Assembly (NCBI RefSeq): GCF_965198575.1
Contig: NZ_OZ240671.1
Coordinates: forward strand, 3,410,001 to 3,474,000
Reading direction: 5' to 3'
Length of the DNA: 64,000 bases
DNA from: Lichenicola sp965198575
GTDB taxonomy: Bacteria > Pseudomonadota > Alphaproteobacteria > Acetobacterales > Acetobacteraceae
In this document: positions 33,039-41,987 of the stretch, one piece after another
Layout of the letters: every line of letters starts with the position of its first letter
Numbering within the stretch: the stretch's first letter is position 1
Translations under genes and position numbers: made by a program
Notes under the pieces: generated by a model
Database searches by the model: none
Told to the model about the DNA's origin: nothing
What the model saw: only the letters and a program-made list of their open reading frames with translations

Positions 33039-33353
33039 ATGAAGTTCCGCCCATTGCACGATCGGGTCGTCGTCCGCCGTGTCACCGCGCTCGAAAAGTC
33101 CGCCGGCGGGATCATCATCCCGGACACCGTCCAGGAGAAGCCGATGGAGGGCGAAATCGTCGCCGTCGGACCAGGTGCCCGGAGTGAGGAGGGCGCCATC
33201 GTGGCGCTCGATGTGACGGCGGGAGACCGTGTGCTGTTCGGCAAGTGGTCCGGGGCCGAGGTCAAGATCGACGGCGAGGAGTTCCTGATCATGAAGGAGA
33301 GCGATCTGATGGGCGTCATCGAGGGGCCACATGCCCTTGCCAAAGTCGCCTGA
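33039..33353 (+). CDS. groES: Co-chaperonin GroES
   Basis: This 104-residue Hsp10 caps the GroEL cage. The roof/mobile-loop region is complete: FRPLHDRVVVRRVTALEKSAGGIIIPDTVQEKPMEGEIVAVG, then VTAGDRVLFGKWSGAEVKIDGEEFLIMKESDLMGVI. It is an intact reading frame but is not followed by a working groEL: only a fragment remains before dnaK. A functional chaperonin would need a GroEL encoded elsewhere. It is driven by motif copy 13. Confidence 0.95.
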   Translation: MKFRPLHDRVVVRRVTALEKSAGGIIIPDTVQEKPMEGEIVAVGPGARSEEGAIVALDVTAGDRVLFGKWSGAEVKIDGEEFLIMKESDLMGVIEGPHALAKVA

Positions 33354-33388
33354 CACTCGAGCAGAGATACGATTAGTCGGCAGCCGGA

Positions 33389-33544
33389 AACATTCGTTTC
33401 AGCGATACCCTGGCCGAAGCTGTGAAGATCACGCTTGAGCCCAAGGGGCGCACCGTGGTGATCGACCGGAGCTCCGGCGCGCCGCGGATTACCAAGCACT
33501 GCGTCAGCCTCGCCAAGAAACAACGCCAGGGGAACTCATCATGA
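33389..33544 (+). pseudogene. groEL 5' remnant between groES and dnaK
   Basis: With no start codon, this frame reads [20 protein letters not shown] and then RTVVIDRSSGAPRITKHCVSLAKK before a stop that overlaps the dnaK ATG. It is the N-terminal stretch of GroEL (about residues 20-60; [36 protein letters not shown] in working copies). The remaining 480-odd codons are gone, and key residues such as the Gly of LGPKG are changed. The remnant shows that the ancestral unit was groES-groEL-dnaK. About 35 bp separate it from groES. Confidence 0.85.
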
Positions 33545-35448
33545 GCAAAGTCATCGGGATCGATCTCGGCACCACGAACTCCTGTGTCGCCATCATGGAG
33601 GGAAAAGACGTCCGGGTCATCGAGAACAGCGAGGGGACGCGTACGACTCCCAGCATCGTGGCATTTTCCGATAACGGCGAGCGTCTCGTCGGACAAGCGG
33701 CGAAGCGCCAGGCGGTCACCAACCCGACCAACACCATCTATGCGGTCAAGCGGCTGATCGGCCGTCGCTTCGACGATCCGCTGGTTGCCAAGGACAAGGG
33801 TCTCGTTCCCTACGGCATCGTATCTGGCGATAATGGCGATGCGTGGGTCGAGGCCAAGGGCCAGAAGTATCCGCCGTCACAAATCAGCGCCTTCATTCTG
33901 GTGAAGATGAAAGAGACCGCCGAGGCATTCCTTGGCGAGAAGGTCAGTCAGGCTGTCATCACCGTGCCCGCCTATTTCAACGATGCCCAGCGCCAGGCTA
34001 CCAAGGATGCCGGGCGCATCGCCGGTCTCGAGGTGCTGCGCATCATCAATGAACCGACAGCGGCCGCACTTGCCTACGGGCTCGACAAGAAGACCAGCGG
34101 CCGGATCGCGGTGTACGATCTCGGTGGTGGCACGTTCGACGTCTCGGTGCTCGAGATCGGCGACGGCGTGTTCGAGGTGAAATCGACCAACGGTGATACC
34201 TTCCTCGGCGGCGAGGATTTCGATGCCCGGGTGATCGACTACCTCGCCGACGAGTTCAAGCGCGAGCACGGCATCAATCTGCGCAGCGACAAGCTCGCTC
34301 TGCAGCGGCTCAAGGAGGCGGCTGAGAAGGCGAAGATCGAGCTCTCCTCCGCGAAAGAGACCGAGATCAACCTGCCATTCATCACCGCCGATGCGACCGG
34401 GCCGAAGCACCTGGTGATCAAGATGACCCGCGCCAAACTCGAGTGTCTGGTCGCCGACCTGATCGCGCGGACGATGGGACCATGCGCGGCGGCACTCGAG
34501 GATGCAGGCGTCACAGCCGCGGAAATCGAGGAGGTGATTCTGGTGGGCGGCATGACCCGCATGCCCAAGGTCATCGAGGCGGTCAAGCAGTTCTTCGGCA
34601 AGGAGCCTGCACGCAACGTGAACCCCGACGAGGTCGTGGCGATCGGTGCGGCGGTCCAGGGCGCCGTGCTGACCGGCGACGTCAAGGGTGTGCTGCTGCT
34701 CGACGTGACCCCGCTATCGCTCGGCATCGAGACGCTGGGCGGGATCTTCACACGCCTGATCGATCGCAACACCACGATTCCGACCAAGAAGAGCCAGACC
34801 TTCAGCACGGCTGCCGATAACCAGGGTGCCGTGAGTATCAAGGTGTTCCAGGGTGAGCGGGAAATGGCGGCCGACAACAAGGTGCTCGGCCAGTTCGACC
34901 TGACCGGTATCCCAGCAGCACCGCGTGGCGTGCCGCAGATCGAGGTGACGTTCGATATCGACGCCAATGGCATCGTGTCGGTCTCCGCCAAGGACAAGGC
35001 CAGCGGCAAGGAGCAGCAGATCCGCATCCAGTCGAGCGGCGGATTGTCGGACTCCGATATCAAGGCGATGGTGCGGGAGGCGGAGAGCAATGCCGGTTCG
35101 GACAAGAAGCGCCGAGCGTTCGTCGAGGCCAAGAACCAAGCCGACGCGCTGGTCGACCAGATCGCGAAGGCGCTTGCGGAACATGATGGCAAGGTTCCTG
35201 TCGCCGTGAAGTCCGAGGCTGAAGCGGGCGTCGCGGCGGCGCAATCGGCGATGGACGGCGGCGATCATGATGCGCTCATGGTCGTGATCGACCATCTCGA
35301 GAAGGCCCTGATCAACATCGGAATGGCTGCCAGCGCGAGTCAGGCCGGCGCAGGTCCGGCGCCCGGCGGTCAACCGTCGGCCGATCCGGACCATAAGGTC
35401 GTCGACACGGAGTTCGAGGAAGTGGACGGCCGCAAGGATGCTGCCTGA
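33541..35448 (+). CDS. dnaK: Molecular chaperone DnaK (Hsp70)
   Basis: This 635-residue Hsp70 is of normal length. The nucleotide-binding domain has IGIDLGTTNSCVAIMEG, the phosphate-2 loop AVYDLGGGTFDVSVLEI and VGGMTRMPKVIEAVK. The linker LLLDVTPLSLGIETLGG and the substrate domain with helical lid follow, ending in DHKVVDTEFEEVDGRKDAA, close to the usual EEVD-like DnaK tail. CAGGGGA precedes the ATG. The gene lies in the groES unit rather than beside dnaJ or grpE, so this is probably a second, regulon-specific DnaK. The cbpA-type gene at 3 kb may be a partner, but it lacks the motif. Confidence 0.96.
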   Translation: MSKVIGIDLGTTNSCVAIMEGKDVRVIENSEGTRTTPSIVAFSDNGERLVGQAAKRQAVTNPTNTIYAVKRLIGRRFDDPLVAKDKGLVPYGIVSGDNGDAWVEAKGQKYPPSQISAFILVKMKETAEAFLGEKVSQAVITVPAYFNDAQRQATKDAGRIAGLEVLRIINEPTAAALAYGLDKKTSGRIAVYDLGGGTFDVSVLEIGDGVFEVKSTNGDTFLGGEDFDARVIDYLADEFKREHGINLRSDKLALQRLKEAAEKAKIELSSAKETEINLPFITADATGPKHLVIKMTRAKLECLVADLIARTMGPCAAALEDAGVTAAEIEEVILVGGMTRMPKVIEAVKQFFGKEPARNVNPDEVVAIGAAVQGAVLTGDVKGVLLLDVTPLSLGIETLGGIFTRLIDRNTTIPTKKSQTFSTAADNQGAVSIKVFQGEREMAADNKVLGQFDLTGIPAAPRGVPQIEVTFDIDANGIVSVSAKDKASGKEQQIRIQSSGGLSDSDIKAMVREAESNAGSDKKRRAFVEAKNQADALVDQIAKALAEHDGKVPVAVKSEAEAGVAAAQSAMDGGDHDALMVVIDHLEKALINIGMAASASQAGAGPAPGGQPSADPDHKVVDTEFEEVDGRKDAA

Positions 35449-35460
35449 CACGGCGGCAGC

Positions 35461-36387
35461 ATGATCCTGATCACGGGCGCGTCGGGCCGGGTGGCCCGGC
35501 GTGCTGCCGAGTTGCTGGCCGGACGGGGCGTCCCGTTGCGCCTGATGTCACGTCGGCCCGATCGGGTGAAAATTCCGGGGATCCCGACGCTGGCGGGTGA
35601 CTTCGGCCTGCCGCATACGCTGGCGGCGGCGTTCGCGGGGGTCGACGTCGCCTGCATCATCTCTGCCGGGGGCAGGCCGGGTGAAAGGGCACTGCTCCAC
35701 CGCAACGCCTTCGAGGCCGCAGCACGTGCAGCCGTGCGCCATGTCATCTATCTGTCACTGAAAGGTGCCAGTCCGGTTTCGCTCTATCCATTCTGCAGGG
35801 ATCATCATGTCAGCGAGGGTTATCTCGCCGACACCGGCCTGGCCCATACGATCCTCCGGATTGCTTTCTATCAAGACATGTTTTTCGACAAGATCGACGC
35901 GAACGGGGTGATCCGGACACTCGGTGGGATCGGACGTGGCGCGTTCATCTCGCGTGAAGATGTTGCCTGGGCTGTTGCCGCAGCCGTTGAGCAGGAACCA
36001 GGCCGGGCGCAGGACATCACGGGCCCACAGCTGCTTGGCGTCGGCGACATGATCCGATTGCTGTCGGTAAATTCTGGCCTGGGCTTGCGCGAGGAGAGTG
36101 AGGGTATTGCGGACATGCGCGCGCGATTGAACCGCGCTGGCAGGCCGACATGGCTGCAGGATCTCGAGATCGGCTGGTTCCAGGCCATCGACGCCGGCGA
36201 ACAGTCCCCGGTATCGCCTGACTTCGCCAACCTCGTCGGCCGGAGGGCTGAGACTGCGCAGTCCTATTTCGCGGCGTCCGCGGCTCGCCTGCGGTTCACA
36301 GGAAACGCTGAGACGGCACCTGTCATGTCGGCGCGCGGTGCGATATCGGGAGAGGTAGCTGCGGCATCGTCGACGACAGGCTTGTGA
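35461..36387 (+). CDS. NAD(P)-binding atypical short-chain dehydrogenase (NmrA/QOR-like)
   Basis: This 308-residue Rossmann protein opens MILITGASGRVARRAAELLAGRG, the GxxGxxG of atypical SDRs. It continues with RHVIYLSLKGASP and a divergent YxxxK region (HHVSEGYLADTGL), so catalytic competence is uncertain. NmrA-like members sense NADP ratios and QOR2-like ones reduce quinones; the sequence does not choose. It begins 12 bp after dnaK and so belongs to the groES-dnaK unit. Confidence 0.82.
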   Translation: MILITGASGRVARRAAELLAGRGVPLRLMSRRPDRVKIPGIPTLAGDFGLPHTLAAAFAGVDVACIISAGGRPGERALLHRNAFEAAARAAVRHVIYLSLKGASPVSLYPFCRDHHVSEGYLADTGLAHTILRIAFYQDMFFDKIDANGVIRTLGGIGRGAFISREDVAWAVAAAVEQEPGRAQDITGPQLLGVGDMIRLLSVNSGLGLREESEGIADMRARLNRAGRPTWLQDLEIGWFQAIDAGEQSPVSPDFANLVGRRAETAQSYFAASAARLRFTGNAETAPVMSARGAISGEVAAASSTTGL

Positions 36388-36439
36388 GCCGATCGGCGGG
36401 GGTACGATTCCAGGGATCCGCTCCGGGTGACTGCCATAG

Positions 36440-36455
36440 GTAGTTTCCGACACTG
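36440..36455 (+). promoter_or_regulatory. Island motif copy 14 (PRC-barrel/mscS unit)
   Basis: It reads CATAGGTAGTTTCCGACACTG, exact core, 148 bp before the ATG at 36599. Confidence 0.75.
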
Positions 36456-36598
36456 TCCAGCAGGTTGCATGCCTGCACTAGTCCGGGAAGGCTTTTCAAG
36501 AACAAGCCCGGCACATTTTGCGTTGAGCGCTGCTGCCAGTGACATCAACCAGGCGGCCGCCTGCATACAGGCCCGCTTCTAGAAACAGGACGAGTCCG

Positions 36599-37372
36599 AT
36601 GATGTTGGCAATCTCAGCGCTCAAGGGCTTCCTCGTGGACGCCAGTGACGGCAGGATCGGCACCATCAGTGACTTCCTCTTCGACGACACGACGTGGAAG
36701 ATACGCTGGATGGTGGTCGATACCGGTGGCTGGCTGAAGGGGCGCAAGATCCTGATCCACCCTTCAGCTATTTCCCAACCGAACTACAGGCGGGAGGAAT
36801 TATCGGTCAGACTGACCACGACCCAGGTGAAGGAGAGCCCCGATATTCTTTCGGACCAACCTGTCTCCGAACAGATGGAAACCGAACTCTACGGCTATTA
36901 TGGGTGGGACCCACTCTGGGGAGGCACGAATTATTTCGGTGTCTATCCATTCGGGTTGGCGTCCGGGGTTACGGAAACACCCGGCAGCGGGGATGGAGAG
37001 TTGTTGCAGGAGGCTCGCGCTGATCCGGTGCCGAAGGGTGATCCGCATCTTCGAAGCGTCACTTCCGTCACGGGTTATCACCTCCAGGCAAAGGACGGGC
37101 CGATCGGACACATCGAGAACATTCTTGTCGATGATGCGACATGGGGCATCCGCTATTTCATCATCGACACGCTGAACTGGTGGCCAGGCAAGCATGTGCT
37201 CCTGTCGCCCTACGCGGTGCGCGCCATCAGCTGGGCGGAGCGTAACATCGCGGTCGACGTGACGCGCGACCAGGTCCAGGGCGGCCCGGTCTGGGACCCG
37301 GCCGATGCCATCAACAGCACATTTCAGAAAAGTCTCCACCGCTACTACGGCTGGCCAAGTTACGGATGGTGA
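36599..37372 (+). CDS. Two-domain PRC-barrel protein (paralogue of 30687)
   Basis: This 257-residue protein has two PRC-barrel modules: ALKGFLVDASDGRIGTISDFLFDDTTWKIRWMVVDTGGWL near the start and TGYHLQAKDGPIGHIENILVDDATWGIRYFIIDTLNWWPG in the second half. It ends with HRYYGWPSYGW, like the HGHYGWPGYG end of the copy at 30687, so the two arose by duplication. I take the ATG at 36599, one codon before a second ATG; a further 20 upstream codons in the open frame look unlike protein. It is followed 87 bp later by the MscS gene. Confidence 0.9.
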   Translation: MMLAISALKGFLVDASDGRIGTISDFLFDDTTWKIRWMVVDTGGWLKGRKILIHPSAISQPNYRREELSVRLTTTQVKESPDILSDQPVSEQMETELYGYYGWDPLWGGTNYFGVYPFGLASGVTETPGSGDGELLQEARADPVPKGDPHLRSVTSVTGYHLQAKDGPIGHIENILVDDATWGIRYFIIDTLNWWPGKHVLLSPYAVRAISWAERNIAVDVTRDQVQGGPVWDPADAINSTFQKSLHRYYGWPSYGW

Positions 37373-37459
37373 TGGCATCCAATCGATGCACGAGGCGCGT
37401 GCCAGAACTGTGAATATTCGAAGTCCCGGGAGGGCGATACGTGATTCAGGCCCTGTAAC

Positions 37460-38977
37460 ATGCGCACGAGCTGGCTGGGCTATCTTGTAGTGCATGTCAC
37501 GGAGCCACTCTATCTCGCAGCAGCCATTCTTATCGCCGGGTTCCTGGTTACGCATTTCATCGCCTGGAAGAGCGCCGCAGCGCAATTCATCTGCCAGTTC
37601 GCGACATTCATCGGCTTCACGTCAGCGCTCGTGATTGCGGGGGTGATCCCGACGAAGCCGACGCCGATCATGGCGTTCACCGTGACATTCGTCACCGTCA
37701 TCAGCCTGAAGATCGTTTGGTGGATCGCTTCGGCATGGCTGACTGCCGGTCTTGTACGGGCGGCCTTTGTCCTGACACGGCAGCCAATGGAGACCCGTTT
37801 TCTGCAGGATCTGCTCGCCGGGATCGTCTATATCGGCGCAATACTCGGCATCGTGGCGAATGTCTTCGATATGCCGATAAGCGGACTGCTTGCTGCTTCC
37901 GGCATCGTGGCGATCGTTCTCGGTCTTGCCCTCCAGAGTACCCTGAGCGACCTTTTTTCCGGCGTCGTTCTCAACATGGCAAAGCCCTATCACCCGGGCG
38001 ATTGGGTCATCCTCGATGGTGGCCTGCAAGGCAGCGTGGTCGAGACGAACTGGCGTGCAACCCAGATCCTTACCTTGACGAACAGCCTTGCGATCGTTCC
38101 GAACAGCTTGATCGCAAAGGCGGCCTTGATGAACGCGAGCCGGCCAAACGAAATCCACGGGCTCACCACTACCGTCAGGCTCGATGCCACGATGGCGCCA
38201 CTGACCGCTGTGCAGATACTCGAGACTGCGATGTTGAGTTGTGACCGTATCCTTCACGTGCCGAAAGCCAGGGTTGCCATCCGTCACCTCGACGCAATTG
38301 CCGTGGAGTGCGAGCTGACGTTTTTCGTCGCGACCGTCGAGGACGGCCCGGACGCGCAGAACGAGGTGTTCGATCGAATTTTCCGGCATTGCACGTCGGC
38401 AGGGATCGGGCTCGCACCTCCGGCGGAGAGCGCCGTGACCATCCCGCTTCGGAACAAGCCGGAGGCTCCACAGGACGCGGCCCGGCAACTGCTCGGGCAC
38501 CTGCCAATGTTCGTGCAGCTATCGGAAGAGGAACGGCTGACACTCGCTCCAAAGATGCATCGGCGCAGCTTCAAGGCGGGGGAGACCCTCATCGAGCAAG
38601 GCGCCGCGCCACCTGCTCTCCTGATTCTCACCTCCGGTGTATTGGCGGCGTCGCAGCGCTACGGCGCGACGGAGATCGAGGCCTTTCGCCTGGCGCCCGG
38701 CGACTGCTTTGCACTGGCAGCTGTCGTCGTCGGCGGCACGTCTCCCTTCACGTTCAAGGCTTTGACGAAGGCTGTCGTCTTCGAAATCTCCAGCCAGGAC
38801 ATCTCGCCGATTCTTGCAAAATGGCCTGCCATGATGACGACCCTCGACCAGGTCATGGCGGCCCGCATCGAGGCCGGTCGAAATCGGGTCGCCGGACTTT
38901 CCAAGGGCCGAGAGCGACCTGGCAGCGTGCCGGGCCGCATCGAGCTTCGGATCAGGCACGCCCTGCATCTGCCCTGA
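37460..38977 (+). CDS. MscS-family channel with C-terminal cyclic-nucleotide-binding domain
   Basis: This 505-residue inner-membrane protein has four or so helices in the first 180 residues. The pore helix and beta domain hold GIVAIVLGLALQSTLSDLFSGVVLNMAKPYHPGDWVILDG, the core MscS signature. A cytoplasmic MscS domain follows, then from about 350 a cyclic-nucleotide-binding fold (FKAGETLIEQGAAPPALLILTSGVLAAS). The usual PRAAT phosphate-binding segment is not apparent, so ligand binding is doubtful. Such fused channels may couple ion flux to a second messenger and to osmotic stress. It is downstream of a PRC-barrel gene under motif copy 14. Confidence 0.9.
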   Translation: MRTSWLGYLVVHVTEPLYLAAAILIAGFLVTHFIAWKSAAAQFICQFATFIGFTSALVIAGVIPTKPTPIMAFTVTFVTVISLKIVWWIASAWLTAGLVRAAFVLTRQPMETRFLQDLLAGIVYIGAILGIVANVFDMPISGLLAASGIVAIVLGLALQSTLSDLFSGVVLNMAKPYHPGDWVILDGGLQGSVVETNWRATQILTLTNSLAIVPNSLIAKAALMNASRPNEIHGLTTTVRLDATMAPLTAVQILETAMLSCDRILHVPKARVAIRHLDAIAVECELTFFVATVEDGPDAQNEVFDRIFRHCTSAGIGLAPPAESAVTIPLRNKPEAPQDAARQLLGHLPMFVQLSEEERLTLAPKMHRRSFKAGETLIEQGAAPPALLILTSGVLAASQRYGATEIEAFRLAPGDCFALAAVVVGGTSPFTFKALTKAVVFEISSQDISPILAKWPAMMTTLDQVMAARIEAGRNRVAGLSKGRERPGSVPGRIELRIRHALHLP

Positions 38978-39014
38978 GCGGCAACCGGGCATAGCGCGTG
39001 TCCCCGGCCTCTGA

Positions 39015-39030
39015 GTAATTTCCGAGGCTG
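39015..39030 (+). promoter_or_regulatory. Island motif copy 15 (N-ATPase operon)
   Basis: It reads TCTGAGTAATTTCCGAGGCTG, one core mismatch, 115 bp before the membrane-protein gene that precedes the N-ATPase operon. Confidence 0.7.
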
Positions 39031-39140
39031 CCCGGCGTGCCCGACCGTGGTCTAGACGGAGGGCGTGCAATCGTGTGTCCGGATCGGAAGCGTTGTGCTG
39101 TCCGCCGGGGTGATCCACGAGGAGCTGGAAAGAAGTCGAG

Positions 39141-39704
39141 ATGGATATCGTTGATGCCGTGGTAGCCGTTTACGCGGATCATCCGGAAGCCGATGCGGCG
39201 GTCAAGCGACTGAATGCCGGCGGCTTCGAGATGCGACATCTCAGCGTCATCGGGAAAGGCTATCATACCGAGGAGAAGGTCATCGGTTTCTACAACGTGG
39301 GTGATCGCGTCAAGCTCTGGGGCTCGAGGGGAGCTTTCTGGGGCGGCCTCTGGGGCCTGTTCTTCGGAGGGCTGTTGCTGAGCATCCCGATCATCGGCCA
39401 TGTGGTCGTACTCGGCTATCTTGCCGCAATCGCGCTTTCCGCAGCCGAGGGCGCTGTCGTCGTCGGTGGTTTCAGCGCCATCGGCGCTGCACTGGCGAGC
39501 ATCGGCGTCCCGCACGACAGCGTGGTCCAGTATGAGACCGCGATCAAGGCCGATGGTTTCCTGGTCATGGCACATGGCACGGCAGGCGAAATGGCGCGGG
39601 CGAAATCGATCCTTGCGGGCACGAACCCGCTCAGGCTCGACCCCGTGCACGGTGCCGAGCACATGGCGTCTCCAGCGGGCCATTTGGCTCATGCGGACGC
39701 CTGA
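39141..39704 (+). CDS. General-stress-protein-like membrane protein with glycine-rich helices
   Basis: This 187-residue protein begins with a short alpha/beta module (VVAVYADHPEADAAVKRLNAGGFEMRHLSVIGKGYHTEEKV), as in general stress 17M/YflT-type proteins. Two Gly/Ala-rich membrane segments follow (LWGSRGAFWGGLWGLFFGGLLL and LGYLAAIALSAAEGAVVVGGFSAIGAAL), then a cytoplasmic tail. GAAAG-type ribosome sequences precede the ATG. It ends 29 bp before atpD and has motif copy 15 upstream, so it is the first gene of the N-ATPase transcript. Confidence 0.8.
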   Translation: MDIVDAVVAVYADHPEADAAVKRLNAGGFEMRHLSVIGKGYHTEEKVIGFYNVGDRVKLWGSRGAFWGGLWGLFFGGLLLSIPIIGHVVVLGYLAAIALSAAEGAVVVGGFSAIGAALASIGVPHDSVVQYETAIKADGFLVMAHGTAGEMARAKSILAGTNPLRLDPVHGAEHMASPAGHLAHADA

Positions 39705-39733
39705 TCTGCAAACCGGCAGAGGGACCCCCGTTC

Positions 39734-41296
39734 ATGCTTGATGGCCCGATATCAGACGCGGTGACGCCGCCTGCTTCAAGCATGCTCAAGGGAGATCTGC
39801 CGCTCCGCCTGCAGCCGGAGACGGGCTCAGAAGCTGGCGGACAGAAGGCACCTACCGGCATCATCGTCGCGGTTCGTGGCGCGGTCGTGGATGTGAGTTT
39901 CACGGGACAGGGCCTGCCGCCTGTCAATACCGAAATGATCGTGAGATGGGATCGTCCCGAGGCGCTCGTGTTGGAAGTTCACAGCCACGTCGACGAGAAT
40001 ACGGTGCGCGGGATCGCCTTGCAGGCAACGTCCGGCTTGGCCCGGGGCATGCGAGTGGCGGCAACCGGAGCGCCGGTGACGGTGCCTGTCGGCGAGGCCG
40101 TGCTTGGTCGTCTTCTCGACGTGGTCGGCGCTGTACGCGATCGCGGGCCGCCGCTGGCTGCCGATGTGCCCCGCCGGAGCATTCATGGTCCGCCCCCGAC
40201 GATTGCACAGGAGACGTCTGCGACAAGCCTTTTCGAGACCGGCATAAAAGTCATCGACCTGCTTGCACCGCTGGCGCAGGGCGGCAAGGCGGCGATGTTC
40301 GGAGGTGCCGGCGTCGGCAAGACCGTTCTTGTCATGGAGCTGATCCACGCGACGGTCGCCAAGTACAAGGGTATCTCGGTATTTGCCGGCGTCGGCGAGC
40401 GGTCGCGCGAAGGTCATGAAATGCTGACCGACATGCAGGGCTCCGGCGTGCTGGCGCGCACCGTCCTGGTGTATGGGCAGATGAACGAACCGCCCGGCGC
40501 GCGCTGGCGGGTTCCGTTGACGGCGCTGTCGATCGCCGAGTATTTCCGTGACCAGAAGCACCAGAACGTACTGCTGCTGATGGACAACGTCTTCCGGTTC
40601 GTCCAGGCGGGTGCAGAGTTGTCGAGCCTGCTTGGCCGGCTGCCGTCGCGTGTCGGATACCAGCCGACGCTCGCGACCGAGGTCGCACTTCTCGAGGAAC
40701 GGATCGCGTCCGTGGCAGGCGCGTCGGTGACCGCGATCCAGGCGGTTTACGTGCCGGCCGATGATTTCACCGACCCCGCGGTGACCGCGATCTCCAGTCA
40801 CATGGACAGCATGATCATGTTGTCTCGTGAGCTCGCCGCGCAGGCATTCTATCCCGCGATCGATCCGCTCTCCTCGACCTCGGTTCTGCTCGACCCGCTC
40901 GTCGTGGGAGAAGAGCATTACCGCCTGGCGGAGCGCGTCAGAGAGGCGCTGGCACGTTTCAAGGACCTGCAGGACATCATCTCGCTCCTGGGAGTGGAGG
41001 AGCTGGGACCGGCCGACCAGAAACTCGTCAAGCGGGCGCGCCGGCTGCAGCGCTTCCTGAGCCAGCCGTTCGTGGTGACGGAAGCCTTCACCGGAACGCC
41101 CGGTCGCAGCGTCAGTCGCGCCGATACCCTTGCCGGTTGTCGCGCGATCCTGGACGGGGAGGCCGATGGGTGGGCCGAAAGCTCGCTCTACATGATCGGA
41201 AATTTCGAGGAGGCACGCCAGAAGGAGGCCGCATCGCACCAGGCGGCCGGCGCGAAGAAGCCGACGCCCGAAACCATGCCGGCCGCTGCATCATGA
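39734..41296 (+). CDS. atpD: N-type rotary ATPase, beta subunit
   Basis: This 520-residue catalytic subunit has Walker A in GGAGVGKTVLVMELIHATVAK, the catalytic Glu in FAGVGERSREGHEM, Walker B in VLLLMDNVFRFVQAGAELSSLLGRLPSRVGYQPTL, and the C-terminal helical domain. The gene is first in an operon ordered beta, epsilon, Q, R, a, c, b, alpha, gamma. That order defines the horizontally transferred N-ATPases, which occur as second copies next to the housekeeping F-ATPase. The ATG at 39734 gives a 35-residue N-terminal extension; another ATG lies at 39782. Confidence 0.96.
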   Translation: MLDGPISDAVTPPASSMLKGDLPLRLQPETGSEAGGQKAPTGIIVAVRGAVVDVSFTGQGLPPVNTEMIVRWDRPEALVLEVHSHVDENTVRGIALQATSGLARGMRVAATGAPVTVPVGEAVLGRLLDVVGAVRDRGPPLAADVPRRSIHGPPPTIAQETSATSLFETGIKVIDLLAPLAQGGKAAMFGGAGVGKTVLVMELIHATVAKYKGISVFAGVGERSREGHEMLTDMQGSGVLARTVLVYGQMNEPPGARWRVPLTALSIAEYFRDQKHQNVLLLMDNVFRFVQAGAELSSLLGRLPSRVGYQPTLATEVALLEERIASVAGASVTAIQAVYVPADDFTDPAVTAISSHMDSMIMLSRELAAQAFYPAIDPLSSTSVLLDPLVVGEEHYRLAERVREALARFKDLQDIISLLGVEELGPADQKLVKRARRLQRFLSQPFVVTEAFTGTPGRSVSRADTLAGCRAILDGEADGWAESSLYMIGNFEEARQKEAASHQAAGAKKPTPETMPAAAS

Positions 41297-41709
41297 AACT
41301 CACGATCACCACGCCTCTCGCCATCGTCGCCGAGGAGGACGGATTGCTCGTGCTGGCTGCCGAGGATGCCAGCGGCGGGTTCGCAATCCAGCCGCGCCAC
41401 GCCGACTTCCTGACCAGCCTCGCGGTCGCCGTGCTGCGGTGGAGGAGCGGCAACGGGGCGTTGCATTATTGTGCGGTGCGCGGCGGCGTGCTGACAGTCA
41501 CCGCCGGGCGAGATGTCGCCATCGCCACGCGTGAGGCGGTCGTAGGCGACGACCTGGTGACGCTCGATACGTTGATCCTCGACCGGTTCCACGCCGACGC
41601 CGAGTCGGAGCGTACCGAGCGCGTCGACAGCACCCGGCTGGAGTTGAGCGCGATCCGGCAGATCGTCAACAACCTCCAGGGCGGGCGCGGCGGTAGGAGC
41701 TTCTTGTGA
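41293..41709 (+). CDS. atpC: N-ATPase epsilon subunit
   Basis: This 138-residue subunit starts MKLTITTPLAIVAEEDGLLVLAAEDASGGFAIQPRHADFL, the beta-sandwich start of F1 epsilon, with GVLTVTAGRDVAIATREAV later. The C-terminal part is a helix. The ATG overlaps the atpD stop by four bases and the gene ends overlapping atpQ, so it is tightly coupled. Confidence 0.93.
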   Translation: MKLTITTPLAIVAEEDGLLVLAAEDASGGFAIQPRHADFLTSLAVAVLRWRSGNGALHYCAVRGGVLTVTAGRDVAIATREAVVGDDLVTLDTLILDRFHADAESERTERVDSTRLELSAIRQIVNNLQGGRGGRSFL

Positions 41710-41987
41710 TACAGCCTGCAGAAGAGGACAAACTCGTCACGCAGACGCGGTTGCGCGGGGAGCGCCACAACAGGTGGCTGCGCGACGGCGATCCCAACGT
41801 GACACAGCGGCTCGCCCAGATCGGCGTGCTCGGATGGATGATTGTCGTCCCGATGCTGATCGGCGTGTTCAGCGGCCGCTGGCTCGACCATCGGTTCGGC
41901 TCGGGGCTGTTCTGCACGGCACCCTTGTTGATGCTCGGCACGGCACTCGGATGCTGGTCCGCCTGGAAGTGGATGCAGGGCGCATGA
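41706..41987 (+). CDS. atpQ: N-ATPase AtpQ (AtpI-like membrane protein)
   Basis: This 93-residue protein has two hydrophobic helices (IGVLGWMIVVPMLIGVFSGRWL and LFCTAPLLMLGTALGCWSAW) after a charged N-terminus, the AtpI-like pattern. In N-ATPase operons this position is called atpQ and is thought to help assemble the c ring. GTG start, overlapping atpC. Confidence 0.88.
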   Translation: MIQPAEEDKLVTQTRLRGERHNRWLRDGDPNVTQRLAQIGVLGWMIVVPMLIGVFSGRWLDHRFGSGLFCTAPLLMLGTALGCWSAWKWMQGA

